This document shows, piece by piece, positions 25,728-32,812 of a stretch of DNA of 64,000 nt (positions are counted from its first letter, which is position 1; each line of letters starts with the position of its first letter). The notes below the pieces were generated by a model that worked only from the letters and a program-made list of their open reading frames with translations, did no database searches and was not told the origin of the DNA. Source of the DNA: Micromonospora sp. MA102 (lineage in GTDB: Bacteria; Actinomycetota; Actinomycetes; Mycobacteriales; Micromonosporaceae); NCBI RefSeq assembly GCF_025460765.1, contig NZ_JAMWEG010000001.1, positions 372,001 to 436,000 on the forward strand, in the 5' to 3' direction. The position numbers and the translations under genes were made by a program.

Positions 25728-27980
25728 TCAATCGTTCCGCGCGGTCTCCGGGCCGGTGATCCGGCGCAGCAGCGGCAGCGTCGAGGCGACGATCGTCAGC
25801 GACACCGCCAGCCCACCGGCCACCATCAGGTAGAACGACCCGTGCGGCGCCAGCAGCGTGTAGCCGAGCTGCGCGCGCAGGAACAGGTGCGCCGCCAGGA
25901 ATCCCATCCCGATCGCCACCGCCGCGACCAGCAGCAGCGGCACGACGGTCTCCAGCGCCACCACCCGCCGCAGCGTGCGCAGCTGCACCCCGGTGAGCCG
26001 CAGCATGCTGAACGGCCGCTTCCGGTCGCTCAGCCCGCCGGCCACGCTCACCGCCAGGCTGCAACCCGCGATCGGCAGGCTGGCCAGCATGATCACGTTG
26101 GCCAGCTGCTGGAACTGCACCATCAACCGTGCGGAGTTCGACTCCCACTCGGCGATGCTGGACGGGAAGCCCGTCGCCGGGAACGCGTTGACCAGCATGG
26201 TCCGGGCCTGCTCGAACGCGCCGCGGCTGCTGGTGTTGACGACCACGGAGCGGATCGGCTGCCGGTCGACCTGCTCCGGGTCCATGTCGGCGGCCGCCCA
26301 GACGTAGTTGTCGTTGGTCAGGTCCCACGCGCGCTCCCCGATGAGGTCGTCGGCCACGGCCGCGACCCGCGCGCCGGCGGGGCAGGTGCCGAACACCGCC
26401 AGCCGGTCCAGCTCTGCGCAGGTGATGACGCCCGGCCACCACCAGCGATAGGCGGCGGCTCCTGCCGGTGTCCCGCGTACCTCCAGGGGCGGTGGCTCGG
26501 TGACGGGATTGGCGTGGACCAGGGTCACGCTGCGTACCCCGGGGATCGTCGCGAGACCGGCCGGGATCTGGTCCGCGGTGGGCGCAGGGCCATCCTCGGG
26601 CGAGAACCGCAGGGACAGGGACGTGGCGGCCACCGAGTCGGTGCGCGGCTCGCCCCGGTTGGCCACGTAGGTGGTGATGATGCCGGTCGCGACGCTGGTC
26701 ACGAAGAGCGCCACGATCAGCCCGCTGACGGACCGGAAGCCGGCCCGGGGGTTGTCGGCGAGGCGCCGCCCGGCGATGAGCGCCGCCGGCCGGCTCGCCC
26801 GCCCGGCCAGCACCCGCGCGCCGACCATGGTCAGCCAGGGACCGGCCAGCACCAGCCCGATGAGGATCAGCAGAAACCCCGAGAGGTACGCGGTGAGCTG
26901 CCCGTTGGTCGTCGGCGGGCGCCGGCCGACGAAGTACGCCAGCTCGACGAGCCCGGCGACCAGCGGGATCAGCCGCCAGGCGCGCGGGGGTTTCGGGGTG
27001 ACCCGGCGCGCGACGCCCAGCGGGGAGATCTGCACCCGGCGCAGCGCCAGCCAGGAGGCCACGACGGCGCCCAGCGGGATGCCGAGCGCGACGGCCAGCA
27101 CGTCGACGGCGGTGAGCGACAGGTCGCTGGTGAAGAACGGCTCGCCGGTGAACGGGATCGCGGCGACGCCGGGCCGGGCCGCGAGGAACAGGCCGAACCC
27201 GGCGAGGGTGCCGGCCACGGCGGCGAGGGTCGACTCGACGGCCGAGATGAGGGAGATCTGTCGCGGGGTGGCGCCGATGAGCCGCATGGCGGCGAAGCGC
27301 TGTTCCCGCCGGGTCGAGGCCAGCCGGGTCGCGGTGCCGATGAAGATGAGCACCGGGAAGAGCAGCGCGGCGGCGACGATGGACAGCACGAGGGCCATGC
27401 CGTCGTGGTTGATGCCGACGTAGCAGCCCCGGGGGCAGCCGTCCGGCGAGGTGGTCATGATCTGGGTGACCTTGCGCGCGCCCAGCGGTTCGAGGTCGGC
27501 CGGGGTGCGGCCGATGACGATGAGCAGCGAGTCCGGCGAGGGCAACGCCTCCCGGCCGATGGTGCCGACGTCCCGGCCGGGGAAGCGGTCGCCGAGTTCC
27601 GCGGCCGGGGTGGCGCGCAGCAGCTCGCCGAGGGCGGGTGAGACGTAGAACTCGCCCGGCCCGGGTAGCGTCGGGATGCCCGGCGGGACGGGGGCGTCCG
27701 GCCCGGTCGCCGCGACCTCGACCCGGCCGATGGACCGGCCGTGGAAGTAGTCCTCCCGGATGAGCCACCACATCGGCTCCGCCGACGGGTCGGCCGACGC
27801 CGGGGCGACGGCGGTGTTGAGCCAGGCGTACCGCTGGTTCTGCGCGTCGACGGCGTTCATGCCGGCCAGCGTGGTGAGGAGCATGCCGACGCCGAGCGCC
27901 ACGGCGGCGGCGATGACGACGAGGCGGGTGGCGGCCTCCCGCCCGCCGGCCAGGCACAGCCGCACCGCGAACCGGATCAT
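25728..27980 (-). CDS. ABC transporter permease (FtsX/MacB type)
   Basis: This 750-residue membrane protein has the FtsX-like layout: one N-terminal helix (RLVVIAAAVALGVGMLL), a long extracytoplasmic domain, a group of helices around 255-400, a second extracytoplasmic domain and three to four C-terminal helices ending in LAVSLTIVASTLPLL. The FtsX signature regions occur twice (RREQRFAAMRLIGATPRQI and DRKRPFSMLRLTGVQLRTL). Such permeases work with MacB/LolD-like ATPases to export lipids, peptides or antibiotics or to exert mechanical force on the envelope, rather than to import nutrients. The start overlaps the ATPase stop (ATGA). Confidence 0.92.
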   Translation of the reverse strand: MIRFAVRLCLAGGREAATRLVVIAAAVALGVGMLLTTLAGMNAVDAQNQRYAWLNTAVAPASADPSAEPMWWLIREDYFHGRSIGRVEVAATGPDAPVPPGIPTLPGPGEFYVSPALGELLRATPAAELGDRFPGRDVGTIGREALPSPDSLLIVIGRTPADLEPLGARKVTQIMTTSPDGCPRGCYVGINHDGMALVLSIVAAALLFPVLIFIGTATRLASTRREQRFAAMRLIGATPRQISLISAVESTLAAVAGTLAGFGLFLAARPGVAAIPFTGEPFFTSDLSLTAVDVLAVALGIPLGAVVASWLALRRVQISPLGVARRVTPKPPRAWRLIPLVAGLVELAYFVGRRPPTTNGQLTAYLSGFLLILIGLVLAGPWLTMVGARVLAGRASRPAALIAGRRLADNPRAGFRSVSGLIVALFVTSVATGIITTYVANRGEPRTDSVAATSLSLRFSPEDGPAPTADQIPAGLATIPGVRSVTLVHANPVTEPPPLEVRGTPAGAAAYRWWWPGVITCAELDRLAVFGTCPAGARVAAVADDLIGERAWDLTNDNYVWAAADMDPEQVDRQPIRSVVVNTSSRGAFEQARTMLVNAFPATGFPSSIAEWESNSARLMVQFQQLANVIMLASLPIAGCSLAVSVAGGLSDRKRPFSMLRLTGVQLRTLRRVVALETVVPLLLVAAVAIGMGFLAAHLFLRAQLGYTLLAPHGSFYLMVAGGLAVSLTIVASTLPLLRRITGPETARND

Positions 27981-28648
27981 GCCGACACCAGCGCGTTCAC
28001 CTTGCCGTCGCGCACGATGACCTGCCGGTCGGCGTACGCGGCGACGCGGGCGTCGTGGGTGACGAGGACGACGGTGGTGCCCTCGTCGCGGGCCGAGGAG
28101 ACCAGGAGGTCCATGACCTGCTCGCCGGTCAGCGAGTCGAGGGCGCCGGTCGGCTCGTCGGCGAACAGCGCGCCGGGCCGGGCGACGAGGCCGCGGGCCA
28201 GCGCGACCCGTTGCGCCTGGCCGCCGGACAGCTCCCCGGAGCGGCGCCGCTCCAGCCCGCCCAGGTCGAGCCGCTCGAACCAGGGCCGCGCCTCCTTCAG
28301 CGCGGCGGCCCGCTTCACGCCGTTGAGCAGCAGCGGCAGCGCGACGTTCTCCTCGGCGGTCAGCTCCGGCACGAGCTGCCCGGACTGGAACACGAAGCCG
28401 AACCGGTCCCGGCGCAGGACGCTGCGCTGGTTCTCGTTGAGGGTGTCGATGCGGCGGCCGTCGAAGTGGATCTCGCCGGCGTCCGGAACCAGGATCCCGG
28501 CCAGGCAGTGCAGCAGGGTGGACTTCCCGGAGCCGCTCGGGCCCATGATGGCGACGATCTCGCCGGGCGCCACCGCGACGGTCGCCCCGCGCAGCGCCGG
28601 AGTCTCCCCGAACGACAGCACCACGTCCCGTGCCTCGACCGCCGTCAT
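27977..28648 (-). CDS. ABC transporter ATP-binding protein (MacB/LolD type)
   Basis: This 223-residue ATPase has Walker A GPSGSGKSTLL near residue 37, the Q-loop FVFQSGQLVPELTAEENV, the signature LSGGQAQRVALARGL, Walker B ALFADEPTGALD and the switch histidine VLVTHD. The signature and length are those of MacB/LolD-like exporters paired with FtsX-type permeases. The ATG at 28648 is chosen because it overlaps the padR stop (ATGA). The frame remains open upstream but that part is a shadow of padR. It powers the permease encoded immediately downstream. Confidence 0.95.
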   Translation of the reverse strand: MTAVEARDVVLSFGETPALRGATVAVAPGEIVAIMGPSGSGKSTLLHCLAGILVPDAGEIHFDGRRIDTLNENQRSVLRRDRFGFVFQSGQLVPELTAEENVALPLLLNGVKRAAALKEARPWFERLDLGGLERRRSGELSGGQAQRVALARGLVARPGALFADEPTGALDSLTGEQVMDLLVSSARDEGTTVVLVTHDARVAAYADRQVIVRDGKVNALVSA

Positions 28649-29169
28649 CCCCGCACCTCCTTGGCGAGCGCGTCCAACCGGGCGGCCGTGGTGTCGATCC
28701 AGTGCAGGTCGGCTTCGAGGTGGAACAGGCCGTGGTCGGCGAGCATCGCGTCGACCAGCGAGCCGGAGCGCTTGATCTCGGTGAGTTCCTTCATCCGGCC
28801 CAGGTGGGCGGCGCGCTGGCGGTCGAGGTACTCCTCGGCGGGCCGGCCGAGCATGAGTGCCAGCACCACCTTGGTGAACAGGACCGTCTGGAGGTTCGGC
28901 TCGGCCGGGACCGGCTCGGTCAGCCACGACTCGACCTCGGTGGCGCCCCGCTCGGTGATGACGTAGCGCTTGCGCTCCGGGCCGACGCCGGGCTCGACCT
29001 CGCCGATCACGATCTTGCCGTCGCGGGCGAGCCGGCTCAGGGTCGCGTAGACCTGCCCGAACGGCAGTGGCTTGCCCCGACTGAAGAAGGCGTCGTAGTC
29101 GCGCTTGAGGTCGTAGCCGTGGCTGGGCTCCCGCTCGAGCAGGCCAAGGAGGGTCATGGGAACGCTCAT
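28645..29169 (-). CDS. PadR-family transcriptional regulator of the ABC operon
   Basis: This 174-residue PadR regulator has the winged helix at the N-terminus (LLGLLEREPSHGYDLKRDYD, FGQVYATLSRLARDGKI) and a C-terminal helical dimerisation region. It is the first gene of a three-gene operon in which each junction is a 4-nt ATGA overlap. PadR proteins usually repress their own operon and release DNA when a toxic compound or antibiotic binds. A symmetric GTATAC-rich element lies 20-40 nt upstream of the start, where such an operator would be expected. The longer upstream open frame is not coding. Confidence 0.93.
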   Translation of the reverse strand: MSVPMTLLGLLEREPSHGYDLKRDYDAFFSRGKPLPFGQVYATLSRLARDGKIVIGEVEPGVGPERKRYVITERGATEVESWLTEPVPAEPNLQTVLFTKVVLALMLGRPAEEYLDRQRAAHLGRMKELTEIKRSGSLVDAMLADHGLFHLEADLHWIDTTAARLDALAKEVRG

Positions 29170-29189
29170 GGCGTCACCATACCCCGAGT

Positions 29190-29208
29190 GTATACCTCGC
29201 GTATATAC
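29190..29208. promoter_or_regulatory. Probable PadR operator/promoter
   Basis: The sequence GTATACCTCGCGTATATAC forms an interrupted inverted repeat (GTATA/TATAC arms) and also contains a TATACCT direct repeat. It lies 21-39 nt upstream of padR on the minus strand and is strikingly A/T-rich for this genome. Autoregulation by PadR is inferred from position and symmetry. Confidence 0.55.
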
Positions 29209-29210
29209 CT

Positions 29211-29990
29211 TCAGCGTGCAGTCAGTTCGAAGTGCACGGTGCGGCCGGTCCGCGCCCGCCCGAGCCGGTGCGTCAGCGGCACGAGCACGCCGTGCAGCAG
29301 CGGGTGCTTGCGGACCAGCGCCCGGCTGGCCGCCCGGTACTCCGCCCCGTCCAACCGCCGCGCCACCGCCTCCACGGCCTTCCCGGTCGGCTTGCCGAGG
29401 GCCGTCGACGGGGCCAGCGTCACGCGCGGGTTGTTGCGGATGCGCCGGGTCTTCCACGCCTTCTCGAAGCTGCGCACGTACGCCCGCTCCCCCGCCACCG
29501 CGACGCTCACGGCCGTTGGCACGGGCGTCCCGTCCCGCTTGAACGTCGTCAGCACCACGGTCTTCTGCCGCACCAGCGGCGCCCAGCCGGGCGCCGGCGC
29601 GGGGTCCACGTACCCGACCACCCAGCCCAGCTGCCGCAGCCGTGCCACCAGCGCAGCCAGAGCCAGGAGGGCCGACAGCCCGACCAGCCATGTCTGGGCC
29701 GCGCTGCCGCCCAGGTCGGCGTCGACCACGTGCGACAGGGTGTGCGCCGCCGCGCCGACGACGTAGCCAGCCAGGGCGACTGCCAGCGCGTCGGCCCAGA
29801 TGAGCGCCAGCAGCAGGGTCGCCCCGATGCCGAGCTGGAACGCCCCGACGTCGTGCACGAAGTGCTCGTGCGGCGGGAACCCCACCGCCGAACTGAAGGA
29901 GTCCGCCCGGGTCAGCGCCCACACCCCGACGACCAGCGACGCCGCGCCAAGCAGGGCGGCCGTTCCACGTACCAGTGCTCTCATGTTCAT
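29211..29990 (-). CDS. Fusion of a small membrane domain and a PPOX/F420-type oxidoreductase domain
   Basis: The start at 29990 gives about 259 residues. The first 130 residues hold four hydrophobic segments (TAALLGAASLVVGVWAL, FQLGIGATLLLALIWADALAVAL, and two more), in the style of small DoxX/DUF4267-type proteins. The C-terminal part (QKTVVLTTFKRDGTPVPTAVSV, KTRRIRNNPRVTLAPS, GKPTGKAVEAVARRLDG) is a split-barrel PPOX-class domain that binds flavin or F420. The fusion suggests a membrane-tethered redox enzyme. It lies upstream of the padR operon on the same strand, 41 bp away, separated by the operator, so it is probably a separate unit. Confidence 0.82.
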   Translation of the reverse strand: MNMRALVRGTAALLGAASLVVGVWALTRADSFSSAVGFPPHEHFVHDVGAFQLGIGATLLLALIWADALAVALAGYVVGAAAHTLSHVVDADLGGSAAQTWLVGLSALLALAALVARLRQLGWVVGYVDPAPAPGWAPLVRQKTVVLTTFKRDGTPVPTAVSVAVAGERAYVRSFEKAWKTRRIRNNPRVTLAPSTALGKPTGKAVEAVARRLDGAEYRAASRALVRKHPLLHGVLVPLTHRLGRARTGRTVHFELTAR

Positions 29991-30311
29991 TGGACGGCCG
30001 GGTTCCCGGCGCTGTGACCGCCGGGTGCCGATAGGTAGGCGACAGTTCGGCCCGGCGGGAGGAGAACCTGCACCCTCGCCTCGCCGACCTGCCCTACAGC
30101 GGCCCACCCCGACATCGAGTTCCCCGCCGTGGCCGGCCCGAATGGCTGGGGCCCGACGGTCCAGGACAGGTGGTTCGTCTCGCGGCGTGTGAAGTCCGAA
30201 CGGTTCCTACTCGCCACTGCCCCAACCCTGGGGCGGCAGCCGTCGCACACCGTAGGCACCCCGGGAAGGCAAGGGCGGGGCGATACGCCGCTAGTTACAG
30301 GCCCGCATCCT

Positions 30312-30329
30312 CAGCTTGTGCATCATCAT
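30312..30329 (-). other. Candidate TnpB guide sequence matching the nearby YCII gene
   Basis: On the minus strand this reads ATGATGATGCACAAGCTG and begins at the tnpB stop codon. The identical 18 nt occur in the same orientation at 32061-32078, covering codons 4-9 of the YCII gene; the bases on either side differ. In TnpB loci the guide part of the omega RNA is the DNA just past the right end of the element, so this is where a guide would lie. Guide function is inference. Confidence 0.45.
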
Positions 30330-31591
30330 TTGACGTTCTCTCCGCCTGAGGAGGCGGCGATTCCCTCCGCGCTTCGCGCGACAGCGCTTGCACTTGGGTG
30401 GATTCCTGCTTCTCGGCGCGGCGCCAGCACGCGAGGTGCTGGTCTTACCTGCGCTCCACAGGCGTTTAGCCTCTCGGCGCGTCCCGCCGCGAGGATGTTG
30501 ATCGCCGCGTTGACGTCTCGATCGTGCACTGCCCCACAGGGACACCTCCACGCTCGGACGTTTAACGGCTTCTGTCCGTCGATCCGACCGCATCTGGAGC
30601 ACGTCTGAGAGGTCGGTGTGAAACGGTTGATCTTAGCGAAGGCGCGCCCATGTCGAGCCGCCTTGTACTCCAGCATGTGCACGAACTGCGACCAGCCGGC
30701 ATCATGCACGGATTTGGCCATTCGGGTACGGGCAAGCCCTGTCACGCACAAGTCCTCCACATATACCGCTTGGCTGTCGCGGATGAGCCGCGTGGATAAC
30801 TTGTGCTGCCAGTCCCGCCGCGCGTCGGCGACCCGCGCATGAGCACGGGCGACCTTGACTACGGCCTTCTTGCGGTTACTGCTACCTGGCTGCTTGCGGC
30901 ACAGCGCCTGTTGCAGCCGGCGTAATTTCCGCCCGGCGCGACGCAGGAACCGCGGCGACGAAACCTTCGTGCCGTCGGAGAGGACCGCGAAGTGAGTCAG
31001 GCCCAGGTCGATCCCTACCTCGGTATCGGCCGGTGGCAGCGGCTGGCTACCAGCCTGAACGACAAATGAGGCATAGTACCGACCTGACGCGTCCCGGATG
31101 ACCGTCACGCTTGACGGCTTGGCTGGCAGCGGCCGGGACCAGCGGACCTCGACGTCGCCGATCTTCGGCAAGCGCAGACGGCCATTGTCTAGCACTCGGA
31201 AGCGAGCGTTCGCGGTGAAGCGGATGGCCTGCCTGTTGTCCTTACGGGACCGGAATCGCGGCGGCGCCATCTTGCGACCCTTGCGTCTGCCCAACTGAGA
31301 GCCGAAGAATGTGCGGTAGGCGGCATTGAGGTCTGCAAGGGCCTGCTGCAACACCACTGTTGACACCTCACCCAGCCACATCCGCTCAGGCGTTCGCTTG
31401 GCCTCGGTGATGACCCGCTTCGACAGATCTCCGTCGGACACGTAGGGCAGACCCTGCTCTCGGGCCTCCTGCCGCGCCCGCAGCCCGTCGTTGAACACTA
31501 CCCGCGCACACCCGAACGCCCGCGCCAACGCCTGCTGCTGAACGGGCGTTGGATAGATGCGGTACCTGAACCGAAGCAGCACGACCGACAA
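30326..31591 (-). CDS. tnpB: TnpB, RNA-guided nuclease of the IS200/IS605 or IS607 group
   Basis: This 421-residue protein has the TnpB layout: an N-terminal helix-turn-helix-like domain (RYRIYPTPVQQQALARAFG), an RNA-binding/WED-like middle, and a RuvC nuclease. RuvC residues appear intact: D195 in GIDLGL, E279 in VYVEDL, and the Asp of HDRDVNAA (357-359). A zinc ribbon lies between them (C331, C334, C350, C352). No tnpA is next to it, so it is a stand-alone TnpB. The 3' end of the gene is full of short hairpins, as expected when it also encodes the omega RNA scaffold. It lies between a PPOX fusion gene and an ECF42 operon, all on the same strand. Confidence 0.93.
   Translation of the reverse strand: MSVVLLRFRYRIYPTPVQQQALARAFGCARVVFNDGLRARQEAREQGLPYVSDGDLSKRVITEAKRTPERMWLGEVSTVVLQQALADLNAAYRTFFGSQLGRRKGRKMAPPRFRSRKDNRQAIRFTANARFRVLDNGRLRLPKIGDVEVRWSRPLPAKPSSVTVIRDASGRYYASFVVQAGSQPLPPADTEVGIDLGLTHFAVLSDGTKVSSPRFLRRAGRKLRRLQQALCRKQPGSSNRKKAVVKVARAHARVADARRDWQHKLSTRLIRDSQAVYVEDLCVTGLARTRMAKSVHDAGWSQFVHMLEYKAARHGRAFAKINRFTPTSQTCSRCGRIDGQKPLNVRAWRCPCGAVHDRDVNAAINILAAGRAERLNACGAQVRPAPRVLAPRREAGIHPSASAVARSAEGIAASSGGENVK
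30342..30357. repeat. Right-end hairpin within the tnpB 3' end
   Basis: CCGCCT and its complement AGGCGG flank a 4-nt loop 14 nt before the tnpB stop. Subterminal hairpins mark IS605-type right ends and form part of the omega RNA scaffold. Another stem-loop (GCGCT...AGCGC) lies about 20 nt further inside the gene. Confidence 0.45.
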
Positions 31592-31600
31592 GCTAGCTCT

Positions 31601-31615
31601 GACCTGCGACAGGTC
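31601..31615. repeat. Candidate left-end hairpin of the TnpB element
   Basis: GACCTG-CGA-CAGGTC is a perfect 6-bp stem with a 3-nt loop, 10 nt upstream of the tnpB start. IS200/IS605 elements carry such subterminal palindromes at the left end. The exact left boundary must lie between here and the terminator beginning at 31650. Confidence 0.4.
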
Positions 31616-31649
31616 AAGCCGAACCTATATTTCAAATGTGTCGGCAGAA

Positions 31650-31684
31650 CGGGTGGCACCGGAAGGCTCGCTCCGGTACCACCC
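31650..31684. terminator. Hairpin terminator of the first ECF42 operon
   Basis: CGGGTGGCACCGG at 31650-31662 pairs with 31672-31684 over 13 positions with one mismatch and a 9-nt loop. It follows the YCII stop (31716) on the minus strand, and so belongs to the host operon rather than the TnpB element. Confidence 0.6.
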
Positions 31685-31715
31685 GCTGGTGCCGCCTAGC
31701 GCCACTGAGATCTTC

Positions 31716-32087
31716 TTAGCCCTCGTGAGGGCCCTCACTGACCCGCCGCACGTCCACCTCGACGTCGATGCCGTGCTCGGTGAAGACGTCGACAAACCGC
31801 TTCGCCCACTCGACCGCCTCCTCCTTCGAGCGGACCTCGACCAGCCCGAAGCCGGCGATCAGCTCCTTGGTCTCGGTGAACGGCCCGTCAGTGACGGTCT
31901 TCTTCCCCTTGGTGGCGGTGATCCGCGCGGACTCCTCGCTGCTCTTGCACAGCCCCTCGGCGGCCACCAGGATGCCGGCCTTCGCGACCTCCTCCATGTA
32001 GGCGCCCATCGACTTCATGAACTCCGGGGTCGGCTCGAAGTTGCCGGGGACGGCCTCGTCCAGCTTGTGCATCATCATGAATCGCAT
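31716..32087 (-). CDS. YCII-related (DGPF) family protein, partner of ECF42 sigma factor
   Basis: This 123-residue ferredoxin-like-fold protein has the hallmark motif VTDGPFTETKELIAGF. Proteins of this DGPF/YCII family are encoded with ECF42 sigma factors and are members of their regulon; their biochemical activity is unclear. It begins MRFMMMHKLDEA and follows the DUF998 gene after one nucleotide, so the two are translationally coupled. Codons 4-9 are identical over 18 nt with the sequence beginning at the tnpB stop codon at 30312-30329. Transcription likely comes from the ECF42-type promoter in front of the DUF998 gene. Confidence 0.92.
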   Translation of the reverse strand: MRFMMMHKLDEAVPGNFEPTPEFMKSMGAYMEEVAKAGILVAAEGLCKSSEESARITATKGKKTVTDGPFTETKELIAGFGLVEVRSKEEAVEWAKRFVDVFTEHGIDVEVDVRRVSEGPHEG

Positions 32088-32088
32088 C

Positions 32089-32745
32089 TCAGTGCTTCCT
32101 CTCGGTGATCGTGATCGTGTGCAGGGAAACGGCGGTGAGCCAGCCGAAGACCAGGGCCGAGCCGAGCACCATCCGGACGCTGACGCTGCCCTGGTCGGGC
32201 CAGGCCATGACGACGACGGTCGCCAGAGCCACGAGGACCGACGACACCGCCCCCACCCGCCCGAAGCGGCGAGCGAAGACCAGGCAGGCGACGGTGATCG
32301 AGCCGAAGGAGAGCATCGCCCCGACCCCGTGCCCGTAGGAGTGCCAGCTCATCGTCGCGGGATTGCCCTCCGGCGCGCCGGCCGGCCAGCCCATGCTCGG
32401 GTCCGCGCGGAGCAGCCCGGCGACGATCAGCCCGACGCCGAGCACCGCCACCAGCGCCGGGCCCCACGTGCCGGCCGGCCCGCCGCGCAGCGCCCGCCGG
32501 AAGCCGGCCGCCCCGGCGAGGGCCAGCAGCCCGGAGACGACGAAGTTGGCGATCTGGATCCAGCCGTGCTCACCGAGGGCGAGCAGGCTGAGCGGCTGCC
32601 GGCTCAGGTCGTAGCCGTCGCGGGTGAACGCCTGGGCGAGGCCCAGGCCGAGGAACAGCGGCCCGGCCGCGGCGCCCGCGGCGAGCAGGGTGGTGGTCGA
32701 GACACCCCGTGCGGTCCCGGCCCGGGTGAGTGTCGTGCTGGTCAT
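32089..32745 (-). CDS. DUF998-family integral membrane protein
   Basis: This 218-residue protein has six hydrophobic segments, starting with TTLLAAGAAAGPLFLGLGLAQAF and ending with MVLGSALVFGWLTAVSL. Between the first two is the DUF998 signature YDLSRQPLSLLALGEHGWIQ. The ATG at 32745 has GAGGAGATC upstream and is chosen over longer frames. It sits between the sigma factor (67 bp upstream) and the YCII gene (1 nt downstream), so it is the output gene of the module together with YCII. The function of DUF998 proteins is unknown. Confidence 0.88.
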   Translation of the reverse strand: MTSTTLTRAGTARGVSTTTLLAAGAAAGPLFLGLGLAQAFTRDGYDLSRQPLSLLALGEHGWIQIANFVVSGLLALAGAAGFRRALRGGPAGTWGPALVAVLGVGLIVAGLLRADPSMGWPAGAPEGNPATMSWHSYGHGVGAMLSFGSITVACLVFARRFGRVGAVSSVLVALATVVVMAWPDQGSVSVRMVLGSALVFGWLTAVSLHTITITERKH

Positions 32746-32778
32746 CTCGATCTCCTCGTCATCGGTTCTCACTGACGC

Positions 32779-32805
32779 GTCGATCGGGGCGACCGGGATC
32801 CGACA
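32779..32805 (-). promoter_or_regulatory. Candidate ECF42-type promoter for DUF998-YCII
   Basis: On the minus strand TGTCGG (32805-32800) is followed after exactly 17 nt by CGAC (32782-32779), about 34 nt before the DUF998 start. The published ECF42 consensus, as I recall it, is TGTCGA in the -35 region and CGA/TC in the -10 region. The second module at 53610-53636 carries the same arrangement. Confidence 0.45.
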
Positions 32806-32812
32806 TGAGCTT

